NCBI GenBank assembly: GCA_000433175.1
Contig: HF986718.1
Coordinates: 1 to 50,316 of the forward strand
DNA: 50,316 bases
Source: Prevotella sp. CAG:1058
GTDB lineage: Bacteria; Bacteroidota; Bacteroidia; Bacteroidales; Bacteroidaceae
Direction of reading: 5' to 3'
The position numbers and the translations under genes are program-made. The notes beneath the pieces are model-generated. The model worked only from the letters and a program-made list of their open reading frames with translations, ran no database searches and had not been told where the DNA came from. Positions 17,385-26,600 of this stretch are shown one piece after another; position 1 is the first letter of the stretch; every line of letters begins with the position of its first letter.

Positions 17385-18086
17385 ATGAAAAGAATTCTGA
17401 TTTTTGTCGTTGCCTTATTGACAACAACCGTCACCTTCGCGCAGGAAGGCGGTGATAAGGCTGCGAAGTATGAAGTCGAGATGCCTTCGTTCTGGACAAA
17501 CTGGTACGTGCAGGTTGGTCTCGACATGTCGTTGCAGAACCCTTACGGGCGCGATTTCTCCGACGTGTTCCCCAACGGCAAGACGTTCGGCATCAACGCT
17601 GCGCTGGGACGCTGGTTCACTCCGGCGCTGGGCTTGAGGGCCAAGGTGAACTGGGAGAACGGCATAGGCCTCTTCGAGAACGGCCATGCCAACTGGCTTG
17701 CACCGTTTTACGAGCCGGGCAAGAACATGGACCGTGGCGGATACATGACCGTAACGGGCGACATCCAGGTAAACATACACAACCTTTTCTGGGGTTATGA
17801 AGAGGAAAGGCTGTGGAACCTCATCGTATATCCGCGCGCCGGCATCGACTATAACTTCGGTGTTTCAAAAGGTTCGCCGCTGCTGGGCCTCGGCATACAG
17901 AACACGTTCAGGCTTGACAGCCGCTACCTGCTCTATCTCGACATATCCTACAACGGCGTGTCAAGCGGCCACACAGGCGTGGAGAAGAGCACGGGCATAG
18001 GTTCCAATTCCAACGGATTCTTTGTAATCGAGTGTGGTGTTCAGTTTAATTTGGGTAATCAAGGATTTAAAAAGGTTAATCAATAA
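17385..18086 (+). CDS. Outer-membrane beta-barrel protein, paralog 1
   Basis: A 233-residue protein with a signal peptide (ending TVTFAQ) and alternating aromatic/polar stretches typical of an 8-strand barrel. The core starts SFWTNWYVQVGLDMSLQNP and ends in CGVQFNLGN. It resembles the N-terminal barrel of Bacteroidetes OmpA-family proteins but has no C-terminal peptidoglycan-binding OmpA domain. Its stop overlaps the start of the next gene by one base (TAATG), and the two proteins are clearly paralogous, so they are a translationally coupled tandem duplication. No specific function can be stated. Confidence 0.8.
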   Translation: MKRILIFVVALLTTTVTFAQEGGDKAAKYEVEMPSFWTNWYVQVGLDMSLQNPYGRDFSDVFPNGKTFGINAALGRWFTPALGLRAKVNWENGIGLFENGHANWLAPFYEPGKNMDRGGYMTVTGDIQVNIHNLFWGYEEERLWNLIVYPRAGIDYNFGVSKGSPLLGLGIQNTFRLDSRYLLYLDISYNGVSSGHTGVEKSTGIGSNSNGFFVIECGVQFNLGNQGFKKVNQ

Positions 18087-18763
18087 TGAAAAAGATAGTT
18101 CTTGGACTTCTCATGCTTGTATCTTTCGGCGCTGCCTACGCGCAGCAGGAGAAGCCCGTCGTGATAGGCACATCGTTTTGGTCAAACTGGTACGTGCAGG
18201 CAGGTCTCGACATGACCCTGCAGAATCCTTACGGCAAGGACTTCTCGAAGACGTTCCCGAAGGGCAAGACCTTCGGACTTAACGGAGCCGTAGGCAAGCG
18301 TTTCTCGCCGGAGATAGGACTGCGCTTCAGGCTTAACTGGGAGAACGGTTTCCCATTGTTTAAGAACAACCACCTCGAGTGGGTGGGCAGCGGCGACTAC
18401 GATAACAACATGGACGGCGGCGGATACCTCGTGGCTTCGATTGACGTGCAGCTCAGTCCGGTCAACATCATTGCCGGCTACGACAGCAACAGGAAGTGGA
18501 ACATAGTAGTGTTTCCGCGCGCAGGACTCACCTCAAACCTTGCCACCGGCTCGGGCTCGCCCATGGTCGGCGCAGGTTTCGGCGGCACATACCGCATAGA
18601 CGACCGCTGGAGCATATACGCCGACATGGCTTACCAGGTGACTACGAGCGAGTTTTTTGAAGGTGTCGGTTCCGGCACGGGCATGAGTGTAAGCACCGGC
18701 TGCAACGGTTTCTTTGACTTCCAGGTGGGCGTTCAGTTCAACCTGGGCAAGAGGACTTATTGA
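18086..18763 (+). CDS. Outer-membrane beta-barrel protein, paralog 2
   Basis: A 225-residue paralog of the preceding gene: signal peptide ending GAAYAQ, then SFWSNWYVQAGLDMTLQNP, KTFGLNGAVGKRF, RLNWENG and a C-terminal VGVQFNLGK. The shared blocks are spread over the full length. It is coupled to paralog 1 by a TAATG overlap and followed by a strong terminator, so the two genes form a complete bicistronic unit. The likely role is structural or small-solute outer-membrane barrel; unproven. Confidence 0.8.
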   Translation: MKKIVLGLLMLVSFGAAYAQQEKPVVIGTSFWSNWYVQAGLDMTLQNPYGKDFSKTFPKGKTFGLNGAVGKRFSPEIGLRFRLNWENGFPLFKNNHLEWVGSGDYDNNMDGGGYLVASIDVQLSPVNIIAGYDSNRKWNIVVFPRAGLTSNLATGSGSPMVGAGFGGTYRIDDRWSIYADMAYQVTTSEFFEGVGSGTGMSVSTGCNGFFDFQVGVQFNLGKRTY

Positions 18764-18855
18764 ATTGCCAGGTGATACGTGCCTTAAAACGTTGGTTACG
18801 GCGGATTGAGGCACAGTATTCTGGAATATGATGTTATCCGTATTGAATGGCGGAA

Positions 18856-18899
18856 ACGGCAAGGGCGTGGATTCGTTAATCCACGCCCTTGCCGTTTTT
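18856..18899 (+). terminator. Strong intrinsic terminator after the barrel pair
   Basis: A 17-base arm at 18856-18872 pairs perfectly with 18879-18895 (ACGGCAAGGGCGTGGAT and its complement), followed by TTTTT. It also separates the barrel genes from the convergent esterase gene. Confidence 0.9.
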
Positions 18900-18935
18900 A
18901 TGCGTCTGCACCATGACAGCATCAGCCTTTAAGTC

Positions 18936-20243
18936 TTATTTCAGCCGTTCCAACATCCACTCCATCTGGCTGCGTTCGGTGTCGTCAGATGTCCAGTGCT
19001 CGTTTATCGGGGTTATCAGCGCCTCCTTGGGGCACGCCAGCGTGTTCCATACGGCGTAGCTCGTTGTGGGCGGACAAGTGTTGTCGTTGTATCCCCAGGT
19101 CATGTAAGTGTCGGCCTTGACGTGCCGGGCGAAGTTCACCACGTCGTAGTATGCCAGGGTGTTGATGTTGTTTCCGGTCAGTATGCCTGCCGTCTTGTTG
19201 AAGTGTGGGTAGCCGCCCGTGTGCCCCTCGGCGTATGCCGCCATGTCGGCCAGCGCCGGATGGTTTACTATGCAGTGCGTTACGCGGTTGTCGAGTGCCG
19301 CCGCCACTATGGCCAACGCTCCTCCTTGGCTGCCGCCCTGCACCACCAGGTTGCGCCCGTCCCACTCGGGCAGGCCTGCCAGCAGGTCGAGGCAGCGCAC
19401 CAGCGCCAGGTAGACGCGCTTCATGTAGTAGCGGTCGCGGCTGTCTATGCCGTTGGCAAGATAGCCGTTCTCCTTGCCGTTGAACGCCTTGGATATGTCG
19501 TTGAACATGCTGGCGGGCAGGCGCGGGTCGAGTCCGTGTATCTCCATTTCCATCCTTATGCAGCCGTTCTCGGCGTAATACTTGTGGCGCAGTGGGTCTT
19601 TTATCGTCTTGATGCCTGCCCCGGGAGGGCATAGCACCGCGGGGCAGCTGCCCTTGGCTGCGTTTTTCGGGTAGAAAAGATAGGCATATACGGCCTGTTT
19701 CTGCCTGTTAAGGTTTACCTTCACGAGGTAACAGTCTATCTTGTCGGTGCAATATTCAGTGGCTTTCTCCTTTGTGTATGTAAGCGGAGTCTGCCTCATT
19801 TCCTCTATGTTCTTGCTCCAGAACTCGGTGAAGTCGGCCGGTTCCTTGACGCACGGGCGTATCTCGTCTACCGAGAAGCCCACCTTTATGTGGTGCGAGT
19901 ACGTCTTGCCGTCAACCTTGGCCGTCAGTCTTAGGTCGCGGAAGCCTGGCGTCTTCCTCGTTCCCATGTCCAGCAGGGCGCGTCCGTCTTTCAGTCTGAC
20001 AGTCCCGTGGCCGTCGGCCTCCATCATGTCGTCAGCCGTCTCGTATTCCACCTCGGCGTCGCGCGGTATGCCGTATTTGTAGAATTGTATTTCGACGAGC
20101 GCCCTCTCGCCTTTTTTGTAGAGCCAGTCGGCATGGTCGGGCACGGTCACCCACAGGCAGTCGGAACGGTAAGGATAGTTTTCGGCTGCGGCATTGAGCC
20201 ATACGGCGCATGCCATCAGCAGCGTAAATATAAGTTTTGTCAT
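18936..20243 (-). CDS. Secreted acetyl xylan esterase-like protein (CE7 family)
   Basis: A 435-residue alpha/beta hydrolase with a signal peptide (residues 1-21, ending NAAAE). An N-terminal domain of about 110 residues precedes the AXE1/cephalosporin C deacetylase-type catalytic domain. The nucleophile is the Ser of QGGSQGGAL; the remaining triad residues are probably the Asp in TWGYNDNTCPP and the His in NEHWTSD near the C-terminus. The expected activity is removal of acetyl groups from xylan-type oligosaccharides. It has a near-ideal promoter upstream and is followed on the same strand by no other gene before the terminator at 18856-18899. Confidence 0.88.
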   Translation of the reverse strand: MTKLIFTLLMACAVWLNAAAENYPYRSDCLWVTVPDHADWLYKKGERALVEIQFYKYGIPRDAEVEYETADDMMEADGHGTVRLKDGRALLDMGTRKTPGFRDLRLTAKVDGKTYSHHIKVGFSVDEIRPCVKEPADFTEFWSKNIEEMRQTPLTYTKEKATEYCTDKIDCYLVKVNLNRQKQAVYAYLFYPKNAAKGSCPAVLCPPGAGIKTIKDPLRHKYYAENGCIRMEMEIHGLDPRLPASMFNDISKAFNGKENGYLANGIDSRDRYYMKRVYLALVRCLDLLAGLPEWDGRNLVVQGGSQGGALAIVAAALDNRVTHCIVNHPALADMAAYAEGHTGGYPHFNKTAGILTGNNINTLAYYDVVNFARHVKADTYMTWGYNDNTCPPTTSYAVWNTLACPKEALITPINEHWTSDDTERSQMEWMLERLK

Positions 20244-20268
20244 AGGTTTTAGTGTATCAGTTTTTGTG

Positions 20269-20299
20269 CAAAGTTAATGCAAACGGTCTTTACCGCAAA
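20269..20299 (-). promoter_or_regulatory. Promoter for the CE7 esterase
   Basis: Reading the minus strand, TTTG (complement of 20296-20299) is followed after exactly 19 bp by TAACTTTG (20269-20276). This is a textbook Bacteroidetes promoter. The predicted leader is about 20 nt. Confidence 0.75.
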
Positions 20300-20552
20300 A
20301 TAAATCGGTGTGAAATATCAGGGTGCGCCATTATAATGGCGGCGTCACCACGTGCCGGCTGCAAAGTTTATTAATACCGGCAACAAGGCGGCCTGCCGCC
20401 GCGTGTTTTCCGATATGCCGCCTTTTGCCTTCTGATATGCCATGTTTTGCAACGCAAAAGGCCACCTTTCACGTGCTGAAAGGTAGCCTTTTGTAACGCA
20501 TTGTATGTCAGACTGTTGTGTGTGCTGTTTTACGCGGCGTAAAAAACGTCTG
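20300..20552. other. Intergenic region between esterase and AraC-type gene
   Basis: Contains a perfect 16-bp palindrome CGCCATTATAATGGCG at 20326-20341 and repeat array C (20410-20494). No gene is seen. Confidence 0.6.
20410..20494. repeat. 22-bp-period palindrome array C (four units)
   Basis: Units start at 20410, 20432, 20454 and 20476: CCGATATGCCGCCTTTTGC, CTGATATGCCATGTTTTGC, GCAAAAGGCCACCTTTCAC and CTGAAAGGTAGCCTTTTGT. The spacing is exactly 22 bp. The first two units carry an ATATGCC half in place of AAAAGG, a variant also seen in arrays B, D, E and F. Confidence 0.9.
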
Positions 20553-21425
20553 TCAGCCGTTGCTGTATTCGTCGGGCGTGCATCCCGTAATTCTCTTGAA
20601 CACCGTGGCGAACAGCCTTTCGGTGGCGAATCCCAACAGTGCGGCTATCTCGCTTACGGGTCTGTCGTGCGCCATGAGCATCTGCTTGGCCAGCGCCATG
20701 CGGCGCAGCTGTACGTACTGGCTGACGGTTTTTCCCGTCTCGTTTTTCAGCATGTCGTCCAGGTAAGCGGCCGACATGCCGAGCTGTGGAGCCATTGTTC
20801 CGGCTGTGGGTATGCCCTCTGCGGCCGCCGTCCCCGACTCGAAACAGCGGTCTATTATGCCGTCGAGCGTTTTTATCGCGTCTACGTTTGCGTTGTGGCG
20901 GGTGATGAACTGGCGGTTGTAGAACCTGCGGCAGTAGGTCAGCAGGAGGTCGATTATGCTGCTTATTATGGTCTTGCTGTATTCGTCGACACCGCGGCAC
21001 AGCTCGTTGCCTATGCTTTCGAGGCAGCGGCTGACGCATTTCTCCTCGCAGCACGATATGTGGAGCGACTCGTCTGGGCGGTACCTGAAGAACGAGTACT
21101 CCTTAAGCCGGATGCCCAGCGGCGTGCATCTTATGAGTTCGGGGTGGAATATGAGCAGCGTGCCGTCGTTGGTGCACAGGTCTATTTCCTTGTGCGGGGC
21201 GGTGAACAGCAGCGTAGCGTCTGAGTAGTCGTAATACCGGCGGCCGTATCTGGCGCAGTCGCAGGCGTGGCGCTTTAACACCACGGCGTAGCAGTCGGTC
21301 TTGACGTGGCTGCCTGCGCACGGGGCCGACATGTCGATAAGACTGACTAAGGGGTGTAGGGTCTCTGCGCCGAAGGTACGGTTACACTTGCAGACGTAGT
21401 TTGTAGTGTCGCTTGTTGGGTGCAT
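20553..21425 (-). CDS. AraC-family transcriptional regulator 1
   Basis: A 290-residue protein. The N-terminal 150 residues form a cupin-like sensory region rich in cysteines; the last 100 residues are an AraC-type double helix-turn-helix (MSAAYLDDMLKNETGKTVSQ, then VSEIAALLGFATERLFATVF and GCTPDEY). It shares layout and many residues with the neighbouring regulator (YNRQFITRHN versus YDRQFITRKV), so the two are paralogs. Its target is unknown; the esterase on the same strand just downstream is a candidate. The promoter is not obvious in the 36-bp gap from regulator 2, so they may be co-transcribed. Confidence 0.87.
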   Translation of the reverse strand: MHPTSDTTNYVCKCNRTFGAETLHPLVSLIDMSAPCAGSHVKTDCYAVVLKRHACDCARYGRRYYDYSDATLLFTAPHKEIDLCTNDGTLLIFHPELIRCTPLGIRLKEYSFFRYRPDESLHISCCEEKCVSRCLESIGNELCRGVDEYSKTIISSIIDLLLTYCRRFYNRQFITRHNANVDAIKTLDGIIDRCFESGTAAAEGIPTAGTMAPQLGMSAAYLDDMLKNETGKTVSQYVQLRRMALAKQMLMAHDRPVSEIAALLGFATERLFATVFKRITGCTPDEYSNG

Positions 21426-21461
21426 CTGTCGCTGTCTTTTTGCCTTGTGCCGCTGCTGCGG

Positions 21462-22367
21462 TTACGCGTTGACCTTCCTGTATTCGTTTGGTGTCATGCC
21501 GGTGCTGCGCTTGAAGTAGCGGTTGAAGTGCTGCGAATACTGGAAACCGAGGCCGTAGCTTATCTCGTTTACTGTCTTCGTAGTGCCGAGCAGTTCCTCT
21601 TTTGCCAGGTTTATAATCTTTGCCTGTATGTATTCCTGCGGCGTGCGCCCCGTCTCTTTCTTGATAAGATCGCCGAAATAGTTGGGCGACAGGAAGCATC
21701 TCTCGGCGAAATACTTTACCGAGGGCAGCCCGTTGGCAGCCGCCGTGTTGCCGAAGAAATAGTTGTCGAGCTCTTCCTCGAACTTGGTCAGCACGTCGCG
21801 GTTGGCAACCTTGCGTGTGATGAACTGCCTGTCGTAGAAGCGCATGCAGTAGTCGAGCAGCAGTTCGATGTTGCGGCAAATCAGCTTCTTGCTGTGTCCG
21901 TCGATGGGGCGTTCGGTCTCTATCCTTATCTTGTCGAGGCAGTCCCTGAATATGGCTTTCTCCTGTTCAGACAGGTGCAGGGCTTCGCGCGACGAGTATG
22001 AGAAGAACGAGTACTGCTTGATGTCCTGTCCGAGCGACGTTCCGCGTATCAGGTCGGGATGGAACAGCAGTCCTGTGGCGGTAGGCTTGAAGTCTGGCTT
22101 CAGCTTTACATGCACCACCTGGCCCGGTGCGAAGCTTGTCACCGTGCCCTCCTGATAGTCGTAAGGCATGCGCCCGTAGGTTATGTCGCCGCAATAGGTC
22201 TGCTTCAGGAACAGCGCATATACGCCGTACCTGTAAGTGACGTCGCCGCTGAAGGGATAGCTGCTTCTGGATTTCTCGTCGATTACCGTCACGAGCGGGT
22301 GCTTCGTCTCTATGCCCATGGCCTTGTTGTAGTCGTCGATGGAGTCAATCTTGAATATATTTTCCAT
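21462..22367 (-). CDS. AraC-family transcriptional regulator 2
   Basis: A 301-residue AraC-type regulator paralogous to the preceding one. The C-terminal helix-turn-helix pair is clear: LSPNYFGDLIKKETGRTPQE, then VNEISYGLGFQYSQHFNRYF and STGMTPNEYRK. The N-terminal region is a probable ligand- or protein-sensing cupin. It is divergent from the esterase/nucleotidase-like gene at 22570, with a -7 box of each orientation in the 202-bp gap, so control of that neighbour is possible but unproven. Confidence 0.88.
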   Translation of the reverse strand: MENIFKIDSIDDYNKAMGIETKHPLVTVIDEKSRSSYPFSGDVTYRYGVYALFLKQTYCGDITYGRMPYDYQEGTVTSFAPGQVVHVKLKPDFKPTATGLLFHPDLIRGTSLGQDIKQYSFFSYSSREALHLSEQEKAIFRDCLDKIRIETERPIDGHSKKLICRNIELLLDYCMRFYDRQFITRKVANRDVLTKFEEELDNYFFGNTAAANGLPSVKYFAERCFLSPNYFGDLIKKETGRTPQEYIQAKIINLAKEELLGTTKTVNEISYGLGFQYSQHFNRYFKRSTGMTPNEYRKVNA

Positions 22368-22392
22368 GTTTGTCGCCTTTTCTATGTTTCTG

Positions 22393-22400
22393 CAAAAATA
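22393..22400 (-). promoter_or_regulatory. -7 box for AraC-type regulator 2
   Basis: The minus strand reads TATTTTTG, fitting TAnnTTTG, 26 bases before the ATG. No clear -33 element is seen. Confidence 0.4.
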
Positions 22401-22529
22401 ATTATTATCGGCGAAACGTGGTGTGCATCTTTTACTGAATTAAGTAACTTAATTACTTTTTAGAACAGTGTGCCGGGTAGTGGCGGCGTTTTTGTAGTGC
22501 CAAACCTTTCGGGTGACGGGAAAAATGGC

Positions 22530-22537
22530 TATTTTTG
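22530..22537 (+). promoter_or_regulatory. -7 box for the esterase-fusion gene
   Basis: TATTTTTG fits the -7 consensus, with a partial -33 match (CTTTCG) about 19 bp upstream. It lies inside the longest open frame, which supports the downstream ATG at 22570 as the true start. Confidence 0.45.
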
Positions 22538-22569
22538 CATTTGCCTTAACAAAATGTTTTAACTTGACG

Positions 22570-23577
22570 ATGGAGATAAATTACAAGATACAGTTTCCAG
22601 GAATGATGAAGGGCAAGACTATCCTTTACGTCCACGGCTTCGCTTCGTCGGGGCAGTCGGGCACGGTCGTGAAGCTGCGCGAGATGCTGCCCGGAGCCAC
22701 AGTCGTGGCGCCTGACCTGCCCTTGCACCCCGAGGAGGCCATGGCGCTGCTGCGTGACGTTTGTTCAAAAGAGAACCCCGACCTGATTATTGGAACGTCG
22801 ATGGGCGGCATGTACGCCGAGATGCTTTACGGATATGACAGGATATTGGTTAACCCTGCTTTCGAGATGGGCGAGACGATGTACAAGCACGGGCATGTAG
22901 GCAAGAACACATACCACAGCCGGAGGCTCGACGGCGTGCAGGACTTCATACTGACGAAGGCCATGGTCGAGGAGTACAAGGCCGTGACGGAGCAGTGCTT
23001 CAGCGGCGCTGACGGCGAGGACGCCGGCGTGCAGGTGTACGGACTCTTCGGCGACGAGGACCCGATAGTACACACCCGCGACATGTTTGCCGCCCATTAC
23101 CGCAACGCAATCAGCTTCCACGGCGAGCACTACATGAACGACAAGGTGCTGCTGCATTCGCTCATCCCCGTTGTGCAGTGGATTGACGACAGGCAGGACG
23201 GCCGCGTGCGCCCGATAGTCTACATCAGCATAGACGCTCTGCGCGACGCACGCGGGGCGCAGCACTCAAGTGCGATGAAGGCATACCGCTTCCTGTTGGA
23301 GAACTACACTGTGTACGTCGTGGCCCCGTCGCCGACCAACGAGCCTGAATACGTCGCCGGCGTGACGGCATGGGTGAACGACATTGTTAACGTGCCGGCG
23401 TGGAACCACGTAGTGTTCACCAACCGCAAGGACCTGCTATACGGCGACTATCTTGTCGACCCGTCGGCAGACTTGGGTGCGGCGGACTTCGTAGGCACGA
23501 GGATTGTGTTTGGCGACGACACGTTCAAGACGTGGGAGGAGATAATAGAATTCTTCGGAAGGCTTGGCGGACAATGA
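22570..23577 (+). CDS. YqiA-type alpha/beta hydrolase fused to a degenerate nucleotidase-like domain
   Basis: A 335-residue protein. Residues 15-200 are a YqiA/YcfP-like esterase: YVHGFASSGQSG, the nucleophile Ser77 in GTSMGG, and GDEDPIVHT with the likely Asp of the triad and a following His-containing segment. Residues 215-335 resemble 5'(3')-deoxyribonucleotidases (NT5C): VYISIDALRDARG, then HVVFTNRKDLLYGDYLVD and FKTWEEIIEFF. In active NT5C enzymes the first motif is DxD; here the nucleophile position is Ser220 (SID), so this half is probably non-catalytic. The start at 22570 is chosen because the open frame before it contains the -7 box. The next gene begins 41 bases downstream. Confidence 0.75.
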   Translation: MEINYKIQFPGMMKGKTILYVHGFASSGQSGTVVKLREMLPGATVVAPDLPLHPEEAMALLRDVCSKENPDLIIGTSMGGMYAEMLYGYDRILVNPAFEMGETMYKHGHVGKNTYHSRRLDGVQDFILTKAMVEEYKAVTEQCFSGADGEDAGVQVYGLFGDEDPIVHTRDMFAAHYRNAISFHGEHYMNDKVLLHSLIPVVQWIDDRQDGRVRPIVYISIDALRDARGAQHSSAMKAYRFLLENYTVYVVAPSPTNEPEYVAGVTAWVNDIVNVPAWNHVVFTNRKDLLYGDYLVDPSADLGAADFVGTRIVFGDDTFKTWEEIIEFFGRLGGQ

Positions 23578-23617
23578 CTTTCCGCCCGTCATACCTTTAA
23601 TAATATAAGTATAGACA

Positions 23618-26600
23618 ATGAATTACCTGTATTCGCGCATCCTTGAGATTGTCGGCATGCGTAACGCCGTCAAGCCGGCAACGCTTAACAAGATGGCGCA
23701 CGAGACGCTTGTACTCGCGTGCCACGAGGGACTGCGCGGAACAGGACAGGCATACGGCAACCTGTTCTCGCAGGTGGACTACCTTTGCCGCAGGCATCAC
23801 GTAAGGCTTGCCGACAGGGTGCAGATACAGGCCATGCGCCGCCACACCAACGGCTCGGAGGAGCTTGGCGACGAAGATTTCCTTTACGACATGCGCGCCC
23901 TTAGCCGCTTCGTGTCAGCCGTTACGGGCGAAGCCGTGCCCGGCGAGCTGCTCCGCGCGTTGCCTGCCAACGACCGTCCTTACGACCGCGTTGAAGGCGT
24001 CGACGTGCGTTATGTGCGTTGCATTGTCCGCGAATGGGACGACAATTACATCTACGTGTCGGCCGAGAGGGGGCTTGCAGCGCAGTTGCTTGCCGTCGAT
24101 GTTTCAGGCGACTTCGCTTATTTGCGCAAGATGATGCGTGAAGGCATGCAGCTTAATCTTCTTGATTGCAAGATGAGTACACCTGACGGCGCCGTCTGCC
24201 GGACGCTGCCCGAGGGCGTTGCCTGCGTCGTTATGCTTGGATTGGTCGTTGTCGAGCCCGACTATCTTATAGACATAAGCTCGATAGCTGCCTGCTTCAA
24301 GGACTACGGCCACCATCCGCTGACGTACACGATAGAGAGGATGAGCCCGAAAGCTAACGGCTCGCCCATACTGCTTGGTAATCTTGCCGGGGCTGTGCTC
24401 GACGGTGTGGTGAATGAAGGCGACGGCTTCGACCTCGCACGGACAATCCGTTCAAACTTTGCCGAGAAGGCTCTTGAGTACTCAGCGTGTGCCGGTTTCG
24501 ATGCCGCAGGCTTCAAGCGTGACATAATTGCGCAGGCAGGCAATATAAGGCAGGCGGTTGACGTGATGTTCGGAGAATACGACCGGCGGCGCGTTGTGCT
24601 CGAGCCGTCGTTCATCTGTGAGAAACTCGGCCTTCAGGGGCGTGTTGACATGATGACGACAGACTTCAGCCTGCTCGTCGAGCAGAAGTCTGGCAAGAAC
24701 TGGAACATCGAGTCTGGGCGCAACGGTAGCCACGGCAGCCGCCAGCTCGAGCCGCATTATGTGCAGTTGTTGCTTTATTACGGAGTTCTTAGGTATAACT
24801 TCAACCTCGGTTTCGACAGGACCGACATACGCTTGCTTTATTCCAAATACCCTCCGGCCAACGGACTCCTGGCCGTTGCCTTCTATCGTAACTTGTTCCG
24901 CGAGGCAGTCAAGCTGCGCAACCAGATTGTCGCCACCGACTACATGATAGCTGGGTCGGGCTTTGACAAGGTGCTGCCGCTGCTCACGCCTGATACGGTG
25001 AACACGGCAGGACTTGACTCGGAGTTTTACCAGAGGTGGCTTTTGCCGAGGATAACGGCAGTTACCGAACCGCTGAAAGGCCTCACTCCGCTCGAACGGG
25101 AATACTTCTGCAGCATGGTGACGTTTGTCTACCGTGAGCAGCTTGCAGCCAAAGTTGGTTCGCAAGAGGGTGTAAGCCGCAGTATGGCAGACTTGTGGAA
25201 TATGCCTTTGACCGAGAAAATAGAGACCGGTAACATTTATGTAGGACTGACTATAAAGGCTAAGGAGTGTAGCGGTGACGGCGGCGTGCCCGACATTATC
25301 ACGCTGTCCGTGCCCGGTCAGGGCGAAGGCTTCCTGCCGAACTTCCGCCGTGGCGACACGGTTTACCTTTACCAATATAATAAGGACGGGGAACCCGACG
25401 TAAGGAACAGTCTCTTGTATAAAGGCGGAATTGTCTCGATACGCACCACTGAGATAACAGTGGCGCTTGTGAACGGGCAGAAAAATCCGGAAATATTCAA
25501 GGTACACGAGGACGGTGACAATGCCGTCTACGCAATAGAACACGCCGGCGGCGATTCCGCCGGCGGTGGGGCTGTCAGGGGATTGCACGAGTTTATTACT
25601 GCTCCGGCCGACCGCCGCGACTTGCTGTTGTGCCGACGTGAGCCGCGCCGCGATGCTTCGGTCAAGCTGGCGCGTGCCTACAACGAGGCCTACGACGATA
25701 TATTGGAACGCGTCAGGCAGTCGCTTGACTACTTCTTGCTCGTAGGTCCGCCGGGTACGGGCAAGACTTCGATGGCCATAAGGTTCATTGTGGAAGAAGA
25801 ATTGGCGCGCGCCGGTACGTCGGTGTTGCTCATGGCGTATACCAACCGTGCTGTGGATGAATTGTGTGCCATGCTCGACGACGCGCAGATAGACTACATA
25901 CGCATCGGCAACGAGTACAGCGCCGATCCGCGGTGCAAGCCGCATCTGTTGGGCGAAGCCGTCAAGGCGTGCCCCCGTCTCGACGCCATGAAAGAGAGGA
26001 TAAGGTCGGTAAGGGTGATAACCGGAACCACGTCGATGCTCGTGTCGCGTCCGTTCATCTTTGACATAAAGCACTTCACGCTCGCCGTAGTCGACGAAGC
26101 GTCGCAGATACTCGAGCCTAACATTGTTGGCCTGCTTGCCGCCCACCGCACCGACGGCAGCGGACGCCAGGCGTGTTGCATAGACAAGTTCGTGCTTACG
26201 GGCGACCACAAGCAGCTGCCGGCTGTTGTACAGCAGGATGCTGGAGAATCGGAGATAAGTAGCCGGCAGCTGCGCGACATCTGTCTTGACGACTGCCGCG
26301 ACTCGCTTTTCGAGCGTTTACTGCGTGTGGAGCGTAATGCCGGCCGCACTGCGTTTGTCGGCGTGTTGCGCCGACACGGCCGCATGCACCCCGAAGTAGC
26401 CGATTTCCCTTGCCGCGAGTTCTATCACGACGAGCATTTGCAGCCCGTGCCGCTTCCGCACCAGTCTGAGATAGCGCTCGACTATGCAGACATCGGCCTG
26501 CACGACGCCCTCGACTCGTTGCTGCGCACGCACCGCATGATATTCCTGCCATCGCGCCTTTGCCGCCGTCCCGACGTGTCGGACAAGGTTAACACCGACG

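Noticed and set aside
24482..26209. 575-codon open frame on the minus strand
   Set aside because: Antisense to the Dna2-like gene with its recognised motifs; the translation is Arg/His/Val-rich with no family features.
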